DNA of 64,000 nt from Hydrogenovibrio kuenenii DSM 12350 (GTDB lineage: Bacteria; Pseudomonadota; Gammaproteobacteria; Thiomicrospirales; Thiomicrospiraceae): NCBI RefSeq assembly GCF_000526715.1, contig NZ_JAGP01000001.1:62001-126000 (forward strand). Direction: 5' to 3'. The position numbers were made by a program, and so were the translations under genes. Of this stretch, positions 8,190-17,452 are shown piece by piece; the first letter of the stretch is position 1; each line of letters opens with the position of its first letter. The notes beneath the pieces were generated by a model that was not told the DNA's origin, did no database searches, and saw only the letters and a program-made list of their open reading frames with translations.

Positions 8190-10241
8190 ATGTCTTCGGC
8201 AGTGATTCTGGTAGTGGATGATGACCAAACGAGTTTGTTAACAACGCAAAAAGTTCTCGAAAAGTCCGGTTATAAGGTCTTGACGGCTGACAATGGTCGT
8301 GATGCCGTGTCTGTGTTTATGGAACACAAGCCAAACCTCATTATTATGGACGTTATGATGCCTGTAATGGATGGTTTTGCGGCGACAACAGCCATTCGTA
8401 ACTACACCACAGATCAGGCCGTTCCCATCTTGATGCTAACCTCGCAAGATGACTTAGAGTCGATAGAGCAGGCTTTTGATGCTGGCGCTACAGATTTTTT
8501 AATTAAGCCGATCAATTGGACGTTGCTTGGGCAGCGGGTGCGTTATTCTTTAAAGTCTTCACTAACTGAAGATCAACTTAGAAAAACGCAAGCGCAGATG
8601 CTTTATGCGCAAAAACTTGCCAAGTTGGGTTATTGGGAGTGGGACGTTAAGGCGGATCAAGTGCTAGCTTCTTCTTCCGCATTTGAAATTTTTGGTATCC
8701 CAAACCAAGCGGATGTCACGCTAGACCAGTTTATTGCCAATGTCGCGCCAAAAGATATTCCTTTAATTCAACAAACCATTGCAGATGCTAGCCAAGGCTA
8801 TCAAGATATACAAGTTAGCTTTAGAGTGATGCATCATGACCAATCTATAAGTCATGTGGATTGTTTGGCAGAAGCTATTTATGAAGATGATGAGTTGATT
8901 AAGTTGATGGGATCTGTTCAGGATATTACCCGTTTGCACAAAGCCGAAACGCTTATTGATTACCAGTCAAATCATGATGTCTTAACCGATTTAGCGAATC
9001 GTTCATTTTTCAATCGACGCATATCGCATTTCCTAGAGTCTGTTAATTATCAAACAATGAGCGCGGTTGTCATATTAGACATCGACCGCTTTAAAAAGAT
9101 TAATGATACCCTTGGTCAAGAAAACGGCGACGCACTCTTACGAAATGTTGCATTACGCTTGAAGCGAGTAACCAGAGAGGAAGATGATATTGCTCGCTTA
9201 GGTAGTGATGAATTTGCGATTCTGATTCGTTACGCTAAAGATGTTGCCGAGCTACATTTGTCCGTAAATCGTATTTTCCAAGACTTGTCTAAAGTATTTG
9301 TTATTGATGGACAAGAGCACTTTGTCACATTTTCTATGGGTGTGTGTGTTGTTGAGAAGGGCGAAGATTCGGCCAATGAGCTAATTGCCAATGCAAACGT
9401 CGCTAGAACTGAGGCCAAATCAGCCGGTGGAAACCAGGTTATTTTCTATCAGTCAGATATGAATGCGGAAGCCCGGTCTCAGTTAATGCTGGAAAACGAC
9501 TTGAGAAAGGCTTTAGAGAGAAACGAAATCGAAGTTTATTATCAACCGCAGGTGGATGCCAAAACCCTCGAAATTATCGGTGCAGAAGCTTTGGCAAGAT
9601 GGAAACATCCAACAGAAGGTTATATTTCTCCAGGTATATTTATCCCGATAGCAGAAAGTACGGGGCTGATTGTCGAAATAGGTCGATTTGTACTGAAGAC
9701 CGCAGTAAAAGATGCAGAAAGATGGCAAAAGTCTGGATATGACTGCGTTCATATTGGTATTAACTTATCAGGTCGCCAATTTACACACAGTGATTTGATG
9801 AAAGATATCCAGGGTATTTTGCAAAACACGTCTTTGCCTGCAAATTGTATTGATCTGGAAATTACGGAAAGCCTTGCTATGAGCAATGCTGATCAAAACA
9901 TATCTATCTTGAAAGGCCTGAAAGCAATGGGTGTTTCTTTGTCGATTGATGACTTTGGAACAGGCTATTCTTCATTAGCCTATTTGCAGAGCTTCCCGAT
10001 TGACACCATAAAAGTGGATCGTTCTTTTGTGTTGAACTTAGGTACTCATGAGGGGCAAGCCATTGTGAAAACGATTTTGGCAATGGCAGAATCCTTACAG
10101 TTGAATGTTGTTGTTGAAGGCGTAGAAGAGGATTTCCAAGTCGAATTCTTGCAAGGCAAACACTGTCAAATATTCCAAGGATTTAAGTTTGGCAAACCAA
10201 TGGATTCTGATGCCTTTTTCAAGGTGTTAACGTCAAAGTGA
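8190..10241 (+). CDS. Response regulator with PAS, GGDEF and EAL domains
   Basis: Order: REC (about 1-120, phospho-acceptor Asp54 in IIMDVMMP), PAS_3-like domain (about 140-250), GGDEF (about 260-420) and EAL (about 430-680). The GGDEF signature reads GSDEF, so cyclase activity may be reduced. The EAL domain keeps AEALARWKHP and later acidic motifs (TESLA, DDFGTGYSS), so c-di-GMP hydrolysis is the likely main activity, switched by phosphorylation. The start is uncertain: ATG 8190 lies just before the REC domain, TTG 8169 has GGAG 6 bases upstream, and TTG 8157 is also in frame. An Hpt gene follows 13 bases after the stop and probably relays phosphate to it. Confidence 0.9.
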   Translation: MSSAVILVVDDDQTSLLTTQKVLEKSGYKVLTADNGRDAVSVFMEHKPNLIIMDVMMPVMDGFAATTAIRNYTTDQAVPILMLTSQDDLESIEQAFDAGATDFLIKPINWTLLGQRVRYSLKSSLTEDQLRKTQAQMLYAQKLAKLGYWEWDVKADQVLASSSAFEIFGIPNQADVTLDQFIANVAPKDIPLIQQTIADASQGYQDIQVSFRVMHHDQSISHVDCLAEAIYEDDELIKLMGSVQDITRLHKAETLIDYQSNHDVLTDLANRSFFNRRISHFLESVNYQTMSAVVILDIDRFKKINDTLGQENGDALLRNVALRLKRVTREEDDIARLGSDEFAILIRYAKDVAELHLSVNRIFQDLSKVFVIDGQEHFVTFSMGVCVVEKGEDSANELIANANVARTEAKSAGGNQVIFYQSDMNAEARSQLMLENDLRKALERNEIEVYYQPQVDAKTLEIIGAEALARWKHPTEGYISPGIFIPIAESTGLIVEIGRFVLKTAVKDAERWQKSGYDCVHIGINLSGRQFTHSDLMKDIQGILQNTSLPANCIDLEITESLAMSNADQNISILKGLKAMGVSLSIDDFGTGYSSLAYLQSFPIDTIKVDRSFVLNLGTHEGQAIVKTILAMAESLQLNVVVEGVEEDFQVEFLQGKHCQIFQGFKFGKPMDSDAFFKVLTSK

Positions 10242-10254
10242 TAGGAAGTCTTTG

Positions 10255-10599
10255 ATGGCAGAATTGATAGACTTTAAACATCTCGATATGTTGAGAGATG
10301 TCATCGGCGATGATTTAAAAGAAATATTAGAGGTATTTATTACAACTGCCCCTAATGATCTTATCGGCATGCAGCAAACGCTAAGTTCGCAGGATGCGGA
10401 AGGTTTGCGTTTGCATGCTCATACTATGAAAGGAAGTGCAGCAAATGTCGGCGCAACAACCTTATCGCTGTTGGCAAAAAACATTGAAGAGATGGCCAAG
10501 TCGGGTGAACTTCCTGTTGAGGGAAAAGAGTTAAATGAGCTTGAAGATACCTTAAACAAGGTTATATCAGCATTACAAGATTACATAAAAAATATATAA
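10255..10599 (+). CDS. Hpt phosphotransfer protein
   Basis: A free-standing 114-residue Hpt domain, a four-helix bundle that relays phosphate between a hybrid kinase and a response regulator. The phospho-accepting histidine is His56 in HAHTMKGSAANVG, matching the HxxKGxA signature. ATG 10255 follows AGGAAG with 6 bases of spacing. It lies directly after the REC-PAS-GGDEF-EAL gene. No kinase is adjacent, so the donor must be elsewhere; the hybrid kinase at 35317-37623 lacks an obvious Hpt and is one candidate. Confidence 0.9.
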   Translation: MAELIDFKHLDMLRDVIGDDLKEILEVFITTAPNDLIGMQQTLSSQDAEGLRLHAHTMKGSAANVGATTLSLLAKNIEEMAKSGELPVEGKELNELEDTLNKVISALQDYIKNI

Positions 10600-10609
10600 G
10601 AGAAAAAGT

Positions 10610-11248
10610 ATGCATTATTCTGTTACATCTGATGAAACTTTTGCGGCTAAAGTGCCTCATCATATTTTCAATATCAACGTTATTATTACGCACCTAGCCA
10701 TTTCTCAAGTGTCTTTAGAGCTTGGTCATGGAAACCCTTATTATTTTATTCTGGTGCCGTTAATTTCATCCATGGTTATTGCCTATATTTACTTTCACGG
10801 TAAAACGGTCGAAAAAACGAAAAGTTGGTTTGTTGCTGCTAATTGGCAGCTTGCATGGCGAAGAAGCCGACGTCTGTTGATGGCTTATGTAGCTGCGTTT
10901 GCAATCATTTTGTTGTTTGGTTTGATGGGCAAGCTATTTGGTGGCGGTTTGATGATGAATGATTTTACCGATGATGGTTCATCGAGTTCTATTGTCGGTA
11001 AAATCGGTTTGTACTTTGGTGCATTGATTGTTTTTGTAACAGTACTGATTAATTTTCTACAAACAGGTATTTCCGTTTACGATGCCGGAAAAGGGATTAT
11101 CGATCCTAAAATCGCCAAATACCTACCGAGAGATGAAAATGCCAATGAAGAGCTTGGAGAAGGCGATGATGAGGTCTCTCACGATGGTCAAAAGCAAATG
11201 GACAAAGCCCCTCACTCAGATGACAAAGGGGCTGGAGAACAAGTATGA
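10610..11248 (+). CDS. Unknown membrane protein with acidic C-terminal tail
   Basis: A 212-residue protein with about three hydrophobic segments: PYYFILVPLISSMVIAYIYF (about 44-63), a second around 90-112 and a third around 129-150. A cytoplasmic-looking tail (about 170-212) is very rich in Asp and Glu. A basic stretch WRRSRR precedes the second segment, consistent with the positive-inside rule. It overlaps the next gene by ATGA at 11245-11248, so the two products are translationally coupled and may act together. I do not recognise the family. Confidence 0.75.
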   Translation: MHYSVTSDETFAAKVPHHIFNINVIITHLAISQVSLELGHGNPYYFILVPLISSMVIAYIYFHGKTVEKTKSWFVAANWQLAWRRSRRLLMAYVAAFAIILLFGLMGKLFGGGLMMNDFTDDGSSSSIVGKIGLYFGALIVFVTVLINFLQTGISVYDAGKGIIDPKIAKYLPRDENANEELGEGDDEVSHDGQKQMDKAPHSDDKGAGEQV

Positions 11249-11889
11249 GCCAGACGTCAAAACCGATTTTGCCTATTTCTCTATGGGTGTTTTTAGCTGG
11301 AATAGGTCTTACCGCACTTTTATTGCTTTTGGTTCCTAGCGAAAAAGAAATTGATCAGAATTTACTGCCTTGGAATAGCCATTATACTGCTGATAACCAT
11401 TTACAAGCACTTGGTTTGACGTTGAATAAGTCAACCGTTTCAGATGCTGAAAAGTTATTCGGTAAGGATGTCGAGGTTCAAATTTTTTCCAAAAAGGATG
11501 AGAGCAATAAGACAGCGGAAGTGTTTTTTCCTTATATCTCTGTTGCAGCAATTACCGGTTCTTTAACGTTAAGTTTAAATGTACCTGGTCAAATGTTAGA
11601 TGAGATGTATTCTAGAGGCGTTAAAACAACGGTTAATTCTTTAGGGAATCGTCAAGTTACGCCAGTGAAAGGTGATGCTCAAAAGCTGCTGGGATACACT
11701 ATTAGAAATGTAACCTTAGCACCCAAGAATAAGCTGACAGAACGTGGTATTCGTTTGAGATTTGGTGAGCCAGACCGCATGACAGAAAATGCAGACGGCT
11801 CTACTCGTTGGATTTATCGCAATAAGGGTGTTGAGGTTATTTTTAACCCTGACGGGCCAGACGCTTTACAATATTATCGCGTCCAGTGA
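11245..11889 (+). CDS. Unknown single-span membrane-anchored protein
   Basis: A 214-residue protein with one N-terminal hydrophobic segment (about 9-29) and a predicted periplasmic domain. The latter part has the sequence [12 protein letters not shown] and then [16 protein letters not shown], a pattern seen in small beta-rich periplasmic domains that look at gene products in pairs of strands, but I cannot name the family. It starts inside the stop of the preceding membrane protein gene (ATGA overlap) and its 3' end overlaps convergent moaC by 16 bases. A joint complex with the upstream product is likely but inferred. Confidence 0.72.
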   Translation: MSQTSKPILPISLWVFLAGIGLTALLLLLVPSEKEIDQNLLPWNSHYTADNHLQALGLTLNKSTVSDAEKLFGKDVEVQIFSKKDESNKTAEVFFPYISVAAITGSLTLSLNVPGQMLDEMYSRGVKTTVNSLGNRQVTPVKGDAQKLLGYTIRNVTLAPKNKLTERGIRLRFGEPDRMTENADGSTRWIYRNKGVEVIFNPDGPDALQYYRVQ

Positions 11890-12353
11890 CCGCTTTTTCC
11901 GCCTTTCTTTTCTAATAGTTGTACCTGGTCGATAACCATACCTTTATCGACTGCTTTACACATGTCATAAAGCGTAAGAGCAGCTGTTGTAGCAGCGGTT
12001 AAAGCTTCCATTTCCACGCCTGTTTGACCAACCAGTTTGCATATTGCGACGATCTCAACACAGTTGTTATCAACATTAGGTTCAAGCTCAACCTTAACCG
12101 AGGTTAACATCAGAGGGTGGCACATAGGAATGAGGTCTGGCGTACGTTTTGCCGCCATAATGCCGGCAATACGTGCGGTAGCCATGACGTCCCCTTTTTT
12201 ATGAGTGCCATCCATAATCATTTGGAGAGTGTTAGGTAGCATGTGGATTACAGCCATGGCACGAGCCTCACGCTCTGTATGAGCCTTTTCGCTCACATCT
12301 ACCATTCTGGCTTGGCCTTTTTCATCAATATGAGTAAGTGTTGGTTCTGTCAT
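11874..12353 (-). CDS. moaC: Cyclic pyranopterin monophosphate synthase
   Basis: MoaC converts 3',8-cyclo-7,8-dihydro-GTP, made by MoaA, into cyclic pyranopterin monophosphate, the first stable intermediate of molybdenum cofactor synthesis. Family motifs are clear: [19 protein letters not shown], then IPMCHPL and the late [14 protein letters not shown] 12353 (MTEPTLTH) gives 159 residues, close to the family's 160, with GTGGGA upstream. A longer in-frame extension to 12389 is unlikely. It stands apart from the other mo genes, which lie 3-6 kb downstream on the same strand. Confidence 0.95.
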   Translation of the reverse strand: MTEPTLTHIDEKGQARMVDVSEKAHTEREARAMAVIHMLPNTLQMIMDGTHKKGDVMATARIAGIMAAKRTPDLIPMCHPLMLTSVKVELEPNVDNNCVEIVAICKLVGQTGVEMEALTAATTAALTLYDMCKAVDKGMVIDQVQLLEKKGGKSGHWTR

Positions 12354-12567
12354 AATTTTCCCACTGTTTGAAGTTTCGAATTTTGTCAAGAGTGTTCCCG
12401 AAGGGCTTCACATACAAAATAATGGGCTATTTTAAACAATCACTATGATTATTGCATGGGATTACTTACTTTCTACATTCCTGAAAGTTGCTTACACTTG
12501 GAAGTAATGCTAATTCTTATGGCAGGGATTAAGTATTTATTTTTGGTTGCTTGTGGATTGCAAAAAA

Positions 12568-12604
12568 GCTATCACGTATGCCGAAGACATCGTCTTCGGC
12601 GTGA
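12568..12604 (-). terminator. Terminator after the chemotaxis receptor gene
   Basis: GCCGAAGAC (12580-12588) pairs with GTCTTCGGC (12592-12600) around a three-base loop, with further pairing of TCAC and GTGA outside. Reading the minus strand, the stem is followed by TAGCTTTTTTGC. It lies 20 bases after the stop of the gene ending at 12624. Confidence 0.75.
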
Positions 12605-12623
12605 CTTGAATTGATAAAAAAGA

Positions 12624-14867
12624 CTAGAATTCAGCCCATTTATCGCCAGAGGCATTAGTTTCTTTACTCGTTGTTTCTGACTTGTTTTCGACTTTTTTAG
12701 ATCCATTTAATGTTGCAACAGTCTTTTTATGCTCAATTTTTGCCACGTTATTTTCTGAGGGTGGGGTCTCATGTTTATGGATCAATTTTGATTCTTCACC
12801 AGTGTTGAAAAATGCCATATCATTTTCTAGATTATTAGCCTGTTCACTCATACTGTCTGCGGCTGCTGCAGTTTCCTCGACCAAAGCAGCATTTTGTTGT
12901 GTCACTTCGTCAATTTGACTGATGGCTTTATGCACTTGCTCTATACCTTCCATCTGCTGATTGGAGGCTTGGGCAATTTGCTCTATCATTTGCGTGACTT
13001 CATCAATGGATTGATCGATTCCAGATAGCACTTCACCGGACTCGGATGCGAGTGAGGTTCCTTGGTCTATACGGGTGACACTCTCGGAGATTAAAGTATT
13101 GATTTCCTTCGCGGCATCAGCTGATTTTTGTGCCAGAGAACGTACTTCCCCTGCGACTACGGCAAAACCTCGTCCATGTTCACCAGCACGTGCAGCTTCG
13201 ACAGCAGCATTTAGAGCCAACAAGTTTGTTTGGAAGGCAATGCCGTCTATCAAGGAAACAATATCAGAGATTTTATGGCTGGAATCTTGAATAGCACCCA
13301 TGGCTTCGATTGTTTGTTTCATTACGGTAGAACCATTGCTGGATTGCTTTTGTACGGCATTCGCCACTTCAGAAACATCCTTTGTAAGTTGTGAATTATT
13401 CCTAACGGTTGAAGTCATTTCTTCCATCGTGGCCGAGGTTTCTTCAATTGCGGCTGCCTGCTGTTGAACGCGTTGGCTCAAATCCATAGCACCTTGTGTA
13501 ACTTCCTGAGCACCCTGTGAAACTGTGTGCGCAGCCTGATTAGCTTGCCTGATGACCTCAGCCAAGTTGCTGATCGTATTGTTGACCGTTTGTTTGAACT
13601 CATGTAGTTGACCTTTGTAATTACCAGTGACGGTTTTGGTCAAGTTGCCATGTTCAACTTCCATCAAGACATTAACCGCTTCATTAACCGGTAGCACGAT
13701 TCCATCAAGTATCTGGTTGACTCCAGAGATCATTTGCTTCCAATCTCCCTGAAATTGGCTGGCATCGGCACGTTTATCAAGCTCGCCATCAACTGCGGCT
13801 TGTATGAGGATGTTGGTGTCTGCAGAGATGGCTTTGAGGTTGGTTCGAACAGTTTCAATGGCTTCGTTGATAAAGGCTTTTTTGCCAGGTAATTTTTCCA
13901 TATCGGCATTGAAATTCCCTTCACCAAAAGACTTGAATACAGCCATAGCTTTTTTGTTTACGGAGATATGGTCATCAACCATAGTGTTCACGCCACGAGC
14001 CATTTTGCGGAAGTCACCCAAGAATTTTTCTTCATTAATGTGTATGTCAATATCTCCTGCGTGGTGCTTTTGATACATTTGGTCCATATCATGCAAAAGC
14101 AATTGGACTGTTTCTTGTAAGCGTTTCATTGCGCTTAATAATAACCCTGTTTCATCAGAGGTATTAACCTCTATAGTGCTGGATAAATCCCCTTCTGCGA
14201 TCGCATTTGCGGTATTAACAGCGTTTTTTAGTTGCTTAGAAATGTTTTTAGGAATGGAATAACCAATCCACAGTGCACCAAGCAAAATTATGGCGAACAC
14301 TGAAAAGGCAATATTTTTGAACTGATTGACCTGGTTTGCCAGTTGTTTCCGGATTTCGGCGGATTTTGATAAAGCTGCTTCGCCGGCTTTATCGAGGTTA
14401 TCTCGAAGCGCAGAAAACCTAAGATCGGCATTTTTGTGTAGTTCCATGATTTCGGCTTCGCCAACTTTATCAATGGCCGTGACTAACTTATCAGATTGTT
14501 GTTTCCAGGCTTTAAAATCAGATTTAAAGGTCGACGACTTGGCGAGCACATCAGGATAATCTTGCATTCTTGAACGATATTCTGCATAACGGTCAGAAAC
14601 CTGCTGAGCATTTTCATTGCGTGACGCATTAGCTTTCTCTGCAGAACCAAGGTGAGTCACTAAATTTAGTTCTGCTACCTTTGCTTGATAAAGGTCGCGA
14701 TCGGCATTTAGGGTTAATGAAATGGCTTTAACAAACTTGTCGGCTTGTAGTTCGATTGAACGTTTTTGCATGTCCAGCATTTCAGAGAAAATGAACAGTA
14801 ACGCAATAATTGAGGCTGCTAAGACTAATATAGGAATTGAGGCTTTGACTCGGATAGTGTTTAACAT
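12624..14867 (-). CDS. Methyl-accepting chemotaxis protein
   Basis: A 747-residue transducer. An N-terminal membrane segment (about 11-29) and a second (about 186-205) flank a periplasmic helical sensor region of about 155 residues. HAMP and HAMP-like segments follow (about 205-430), then the methyl-accepting signalling domain. The highly conserved hairpin tip is intact ([20 protein letters not shown], then [11 protein letters not shown]). The C-terminus ends in KWAEF after a Lys/Glu/Ser-rich linker and may be a pentapeptide tether for CheR/CheB. AAGGAAAT lies ahead of the ATG. No che genes are in the window; the ligand is unknown. Confidence 0.94.
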   Translation of the reverse strand: MLNTIRVKASIPILVLAASIIALLFIFSEMLDMQKRSIELQADKFVKAISLTLNADRDLYQAKVAELNLVTHLGSAEKANASRNENAQQVSDRYAEYRSRMQDYPDVLAKSSTFKSDFKAWKQQSDKLVTAIDKVGEAEIMELHKNADLRFSALRDNLDKAGEAALSKSAEIRKQLANQVNQFKNIAFSVFAIILLGALWIGYSIPKNISKQLKNAVNTANAIAEGDLSSTIEVNTSDETGLLLSAMKRLQETVQLLLHDMDQMYQKHHAGDIDIHINEEKFLGDFRKMARGVNTMVDDHISVNKKAMAVFKSFGEGNFNADMEKLPGKKAFINEAIETVRTNLKAISADTNILIQAAVDGELDKRADASQFQGDWKQMISGVNQILDGIVLPVNEAVNVLMEVEHGNLTKTVTGNYKGQLHEFKQTVNNTISNLAEVIRQANQAAHTVSQGAQEVTQGAMDLSQRVQQQAAAIEETSATMEEMTSTVRNNSQLTKDVSEVANAVQKQSSNGSTVMKQTIEAMGAIQDSSHKISDIVSLIDGIAFQTNLLALNAAVEAARAGEHGRGFAVVAGEVRSLAQKSADAAKEINTLISESVTRIDQGTSLASESGEVLSGIDQSIDEVTQMIEQIAQASNQQMEGIEQVHKAISQIDEVTQQNAALVEETAAAADSMSEQANNLENDMAFFNTGEESKLIHKHETPPSENNVAKIEHKKTVATLNGSKKVENKSETTSKETNASGDKWAEF

Positions 14868-15400
14868 TTATATTTCCTTATTGCGTTGTTGCTTGGCTAA
14901 AACTGTGGCCAGTAACTTTGCACATTTCCATTTTTGTTGTTTACGTTGCCTTTTGGGTTTTCTATTTAGTTGCTCTAGCGTTTCCCAAAAAAGTTATATT
15001 TCTACCCTAAACCCCGTTTATTTTATGTCGCGATAGGGTAAAAAACGGGTTGCATAGAGGATTAATCCTGCATCCAGTTTTAAAGATAACAATATATTAC
15101 ACTATTTCTGGTCGGTTAGTCTTTACTCAAGCAATAGGATTTCTTTAATGGCGCGATTTGCATATTTACATTTAAAGAAAACTCAGCTCAACGAGAAGGT
15201 TGTATTACAAACGTAAGGTTGGGTAGTGATAGAATTTTTAAAGTTAAATTTTGATTAGTAAGTGATTAAAGCTAGCTTTTCAAAAAAACACAGAAACTAT
15301 TGATTGTGGCAGCTAACTTTAACCATAATGCAAGAACACACTTGTAGAAAACTATTTGGATGTGCATTCCTGGCGTCTTTTAATGAATTGTGCAGACACA
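14868..15400. other. 533-base intergenic region with paired inverted repeats
   Basis: No convincing gene is present. TACCCTA (15003-15009) is complementary to TAGGGTA (15034-15040), and AACCCCGTTT (15010-15019) to AAACGGGTT (15043-15051) with one bulged base. The interleaved order would allow either two alternative hairpins or a pseudoknot. A 12-base perfect palindrome, AGGATTAATCCT, lies at 15058-15069. These lie 130-200 bases upstream of the chemotaxis receptor start and may be regulatory. The rest is AT-rich with no recognised signal. Confidence 0.45.
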
Positions 15401-16609
15401 CTAGCTCAGGCTGTTAAAAGGAAAAAAAGCTACTTTATCGCCTTTTGCGATAGTTGTATCTTCTGGAATAACGACAAAACCGTCTGCCCAGGCGGTTGAG
15501 GTCAAAACATTAGAACCCTGTTTTGGAAAAACCTCAACCTTTGTTTCTTGAGTTTTCTCATCATTTACCAATCTACCGCGGGCGAAATCGCGACGGAAAT
15601 TAGGTTTGGTCCAATCAAAATCAGCCTTTAACCATAAAGGAGTAGGGATAACATTTTTAGCACCTTGCATGGTTAGCAAGAAAGGTCTAGCGAAAAGGTA
15701 GAAGGTTGCAAAAGCAGAAACAGGGTTGCCCGGTAAACCGATAAAAGGTGTGCCCAGAATATTTCCATAAGCTAAAGGCTTACCAGGTTTCATTTTAACC
15801 TTCCACATGTCTAATGCACCGAGTGAGTCGACAGCCGGTTTGATATGGTCTTCTTCACCAACAGAGACACCACCAGTGGTGACCACCACATCAGCTTGTG
15901 AGGCAGCATTTTTCATTGCTTCGATTGTCGCTTCCAAGCTATCTTCAACTTTACCCAAATCAATCAATTCAAACCCCAGCTGAGGGATCGCACCTGATAG
16001 TGTAAAACGATTGGCATTAAAAATTTTGCCCGGCTGGGGAGTTTCCCCTGGCTCTAATAGTTCATCACCAGAGGTAAAAGTTGCAATACGCAGTGGGCGA
16101 TAAACTTGAATGTGAGAAATGCCGATTGAAGCAATTAGCCCTAGATCTTGCGGGTTGAGTCTATGGCCTGTTTCAAACAATGTTTGACCAATGGAAATGT
16201 CTTCACCAACCACGCGTACGTTATCCCCCAGCTTGGCAGATTTTGTCAAAATCTTAATTTGGTTTTCACCAAATGCTTCAGTGTCTTCTTGCATGACGAC
16301 AGTATCAGCACCTTCAGGCATGGGGGCGCCGGTAAAGATACGTGCGATGGTATTGGGTTCAAGTTTTGTGCCTTGAGAACCGGCAGCAATGCGTTGGCTA
16401 ACGGTAAAAACATCATTGTTTTTTAAGTCTTCAGCACAAAGTGCATAGCCATCCATTTGACTGTTATCAAAAGAAGGAACATTCAGTTCTGAGCGGATAT
16501 CTTGAGCTAAAACATAGCCTTGCGCTTTTGCAATAGGTAAAGTCAAGTGGCCATCTGTTGGTTGGGCTTGTTGAATAAGGTAATCTAAAGCTTCATCAAA
16601 AGTTTTCAT
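15401..16609 (-). CDS. moeA: Molybdopterin molybdotransferase
   Basis: MoeA inserts molybdate into adenylated molybdopterin in the last step of cofactor synthesis. The 402-residue protein has the expected order: N-terminal domain with SFDNSQMDGYAL, then TGAPMPEGADTVVMQED, the MPT-binding fold with TTGGVSVGEEDH, and the C-terminal GLPGNPVSA. ATG 16609 is preceded by GGAAG; a TTG at 16621 is in frame but lacks support. A strong hairpin with a T-run lies immediately before the ribosome binding site, between moaE and moeA, so expression may depend on readthrough or on its own promoter. Confidence 0.95.
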   Translation of the reverse strand: MKTFDEALDYLIQQAQPTDGHLTLPIAKAQGYVLAQDIRSELNVPSFDNSQMDGYALCAEDLKNNDVFTVSQRIAAGSQGTKLEPNTIARIFTGAPMPEGADTVVMQEDTEAFGENQIKILTKSAKLGDNVRVVGEDISIGQTLFETGHRLNPQDLGLIASIGISHIQVYRPLRIATFTSGDELLEPGETPQPGKIFNANRFTLSGAIPQLGFELIDLGKVEDSLEATIEAMKNAASQADVVVTTGGVSVGEEDHIKPAVDSLGALDMWKVKMKPGKPLAYGNILGTPFIGLPGNPVSAFATFYLFARPFLLTMQGAKNVIPTPLWLKADFDWTKPNFRRDFARGRLVNDEKTQETKVEVFPKQGSNVLTSTAWADGFVVIPEDTTIAKGDKVAFFPFNSLS

Positions 16610-16617
16610 AATATCTT

Positions 16618-16644
16618 CCAAAAAAATCCCCGCGATTGCGGGGA
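16618..16644 (-). terminator. Terminator or attenuator directly before moeA
   Basis: TCCCCGC (16627-16633) and GCGGGGA (16638-16644) form a 7-base-pair stem with a four-base loop. On the minus strand it is followed by a run of T ending one base before the GGAAG of moeA. It has all parts of an intrinsic terminator, and in this position it would stop transcripts from moaE. Confidence 0.75.
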
Positions 16645-16674
16645 AATGACAGATTGTTTGTTTAAATTTCGTTG

Positions 16675-17166
16675 TTAAGCAGTTTGCTCATTATCTACAG
16701 TTTGATGCCAGCGTGCTTCCGCTTCTTTGTCTGAAACTCGTGCATCAACCCAGCGCGTTTCGCCATCTGGAAAGGTTTCTTTTTTCCAGAAGGGAGCGTT
16801 GGTTTTTAAATAGTCCATAATAAAGTGAGCTGCCTCAAACGCAGCCTCACGATGGCGTGAACTGACCGCTACCAATACGATTTGATCACAAGGCATCATT
16901 TCACCAATGCGGTGAATAATGAGGCTACTTTGCAGTGGCCAGCGCTCGTGCGCTTGAAGACGAATGGCTTCAAGAGCCTTTTCTGTCATCCCAGGATAGT
17001 GTTCTAATTCCAACACTGAGATGTCATCACCTTCATTTATATCGCGTACAGTTCCGATGAAAGAAACGACAGCGCCTATATCTTTATGCCCTTCACGCAA
17101 GGCTTTGATCTCTGTTGATAAATCAAAGTCTTCTTGCTGAATTTTAATGAAAGGAAAAGTGCTCAA
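16675..17166 (-). CDS. moaE: Molybdopterin synthase large subunit
   Basis: MoaE binds cyclic pyranopterin monophosphate and, with thiocarboxylated MoaD, adds the two dithiolene sulfurs. Typical motifs are GAVVSFIGTVRD near residue 32, LELEHYPGM near residue 53, HRIGEM near residue 85, SSRHREAAFEA near residue 103 and a C-terminal PFWKKE with the catalytic lysine. At 163 residues it is slightly longer than the E. coli protein. It follows moaD by 3 bases, as expected for the two synthase subunits, and is followed by a terminator-like hairpin before moeA. Confidence 0.95.
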   Translation of the reverse strand: MSTFPFIKIQQEDFDLSTEIKALREGHKDIGAVVSFIGTVRDINEGDDISVLELEHYPGMTEKALEAIRLQAHERWPLQSSLIIHRIGEMMPCDQIVLVAVSSRHREAAFEAAHFIMDYLKTNAPFWKKETFPDGETRWVDARVSDKEAEARWHQTVDNEQTA

Positions 17167-17169
17167 GTG

Positions 17170-17421
17170 TTAGCCTCCGGTTACCGGTGGAAAGAAGGCA
17201 ATCTCATCGCCAGGTTTTAGCTGTGTGCTACGATCCGCGACATCGTGGTTAACGGCAATTTGCAAATTTGTATTGTCTGCAAGTGCCACTCTCCATTGTT
17301 CACCTCGATCTGCAAGTGCATTTAGCACACAGTCTACGGTTTTAAAGTTATCAGAAGGTAAAGATTCTTGGCTTTGTCCCAAGACTTCTCTAAAGTTTGC
17401 AAAGTATAAAATCTCTAACAT
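17170..17421 (-). CDS. moaD: Molybdopterin synthase sulfur carrier subunit
   Basis: An 83-residue ubiquitin-fold protein ending in the Gly-Gly that is adenylated and then thiocarboxylated (FFPPVTGG). It donates sulfur to the MoaE-bound precursor. It lies 31 bases after moaA and 3 bases before moaE, in an operon moaA-moaD-moaE-(moeA). No moeB homologue for its activation is seen in the window. Confidence 0.94.
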   Translation of the reverse strand: MLEILYFANFREVLGQSQESLPSDNFKTVDCVLNALADRGEQWRVALADNTNLQIAVNHDVADRSTQLKPGDEIAFFPPVTGG

Positions 17422-17452
17422 TTTGCGTTCCTTAGTTTAATTGCCTATTTGA

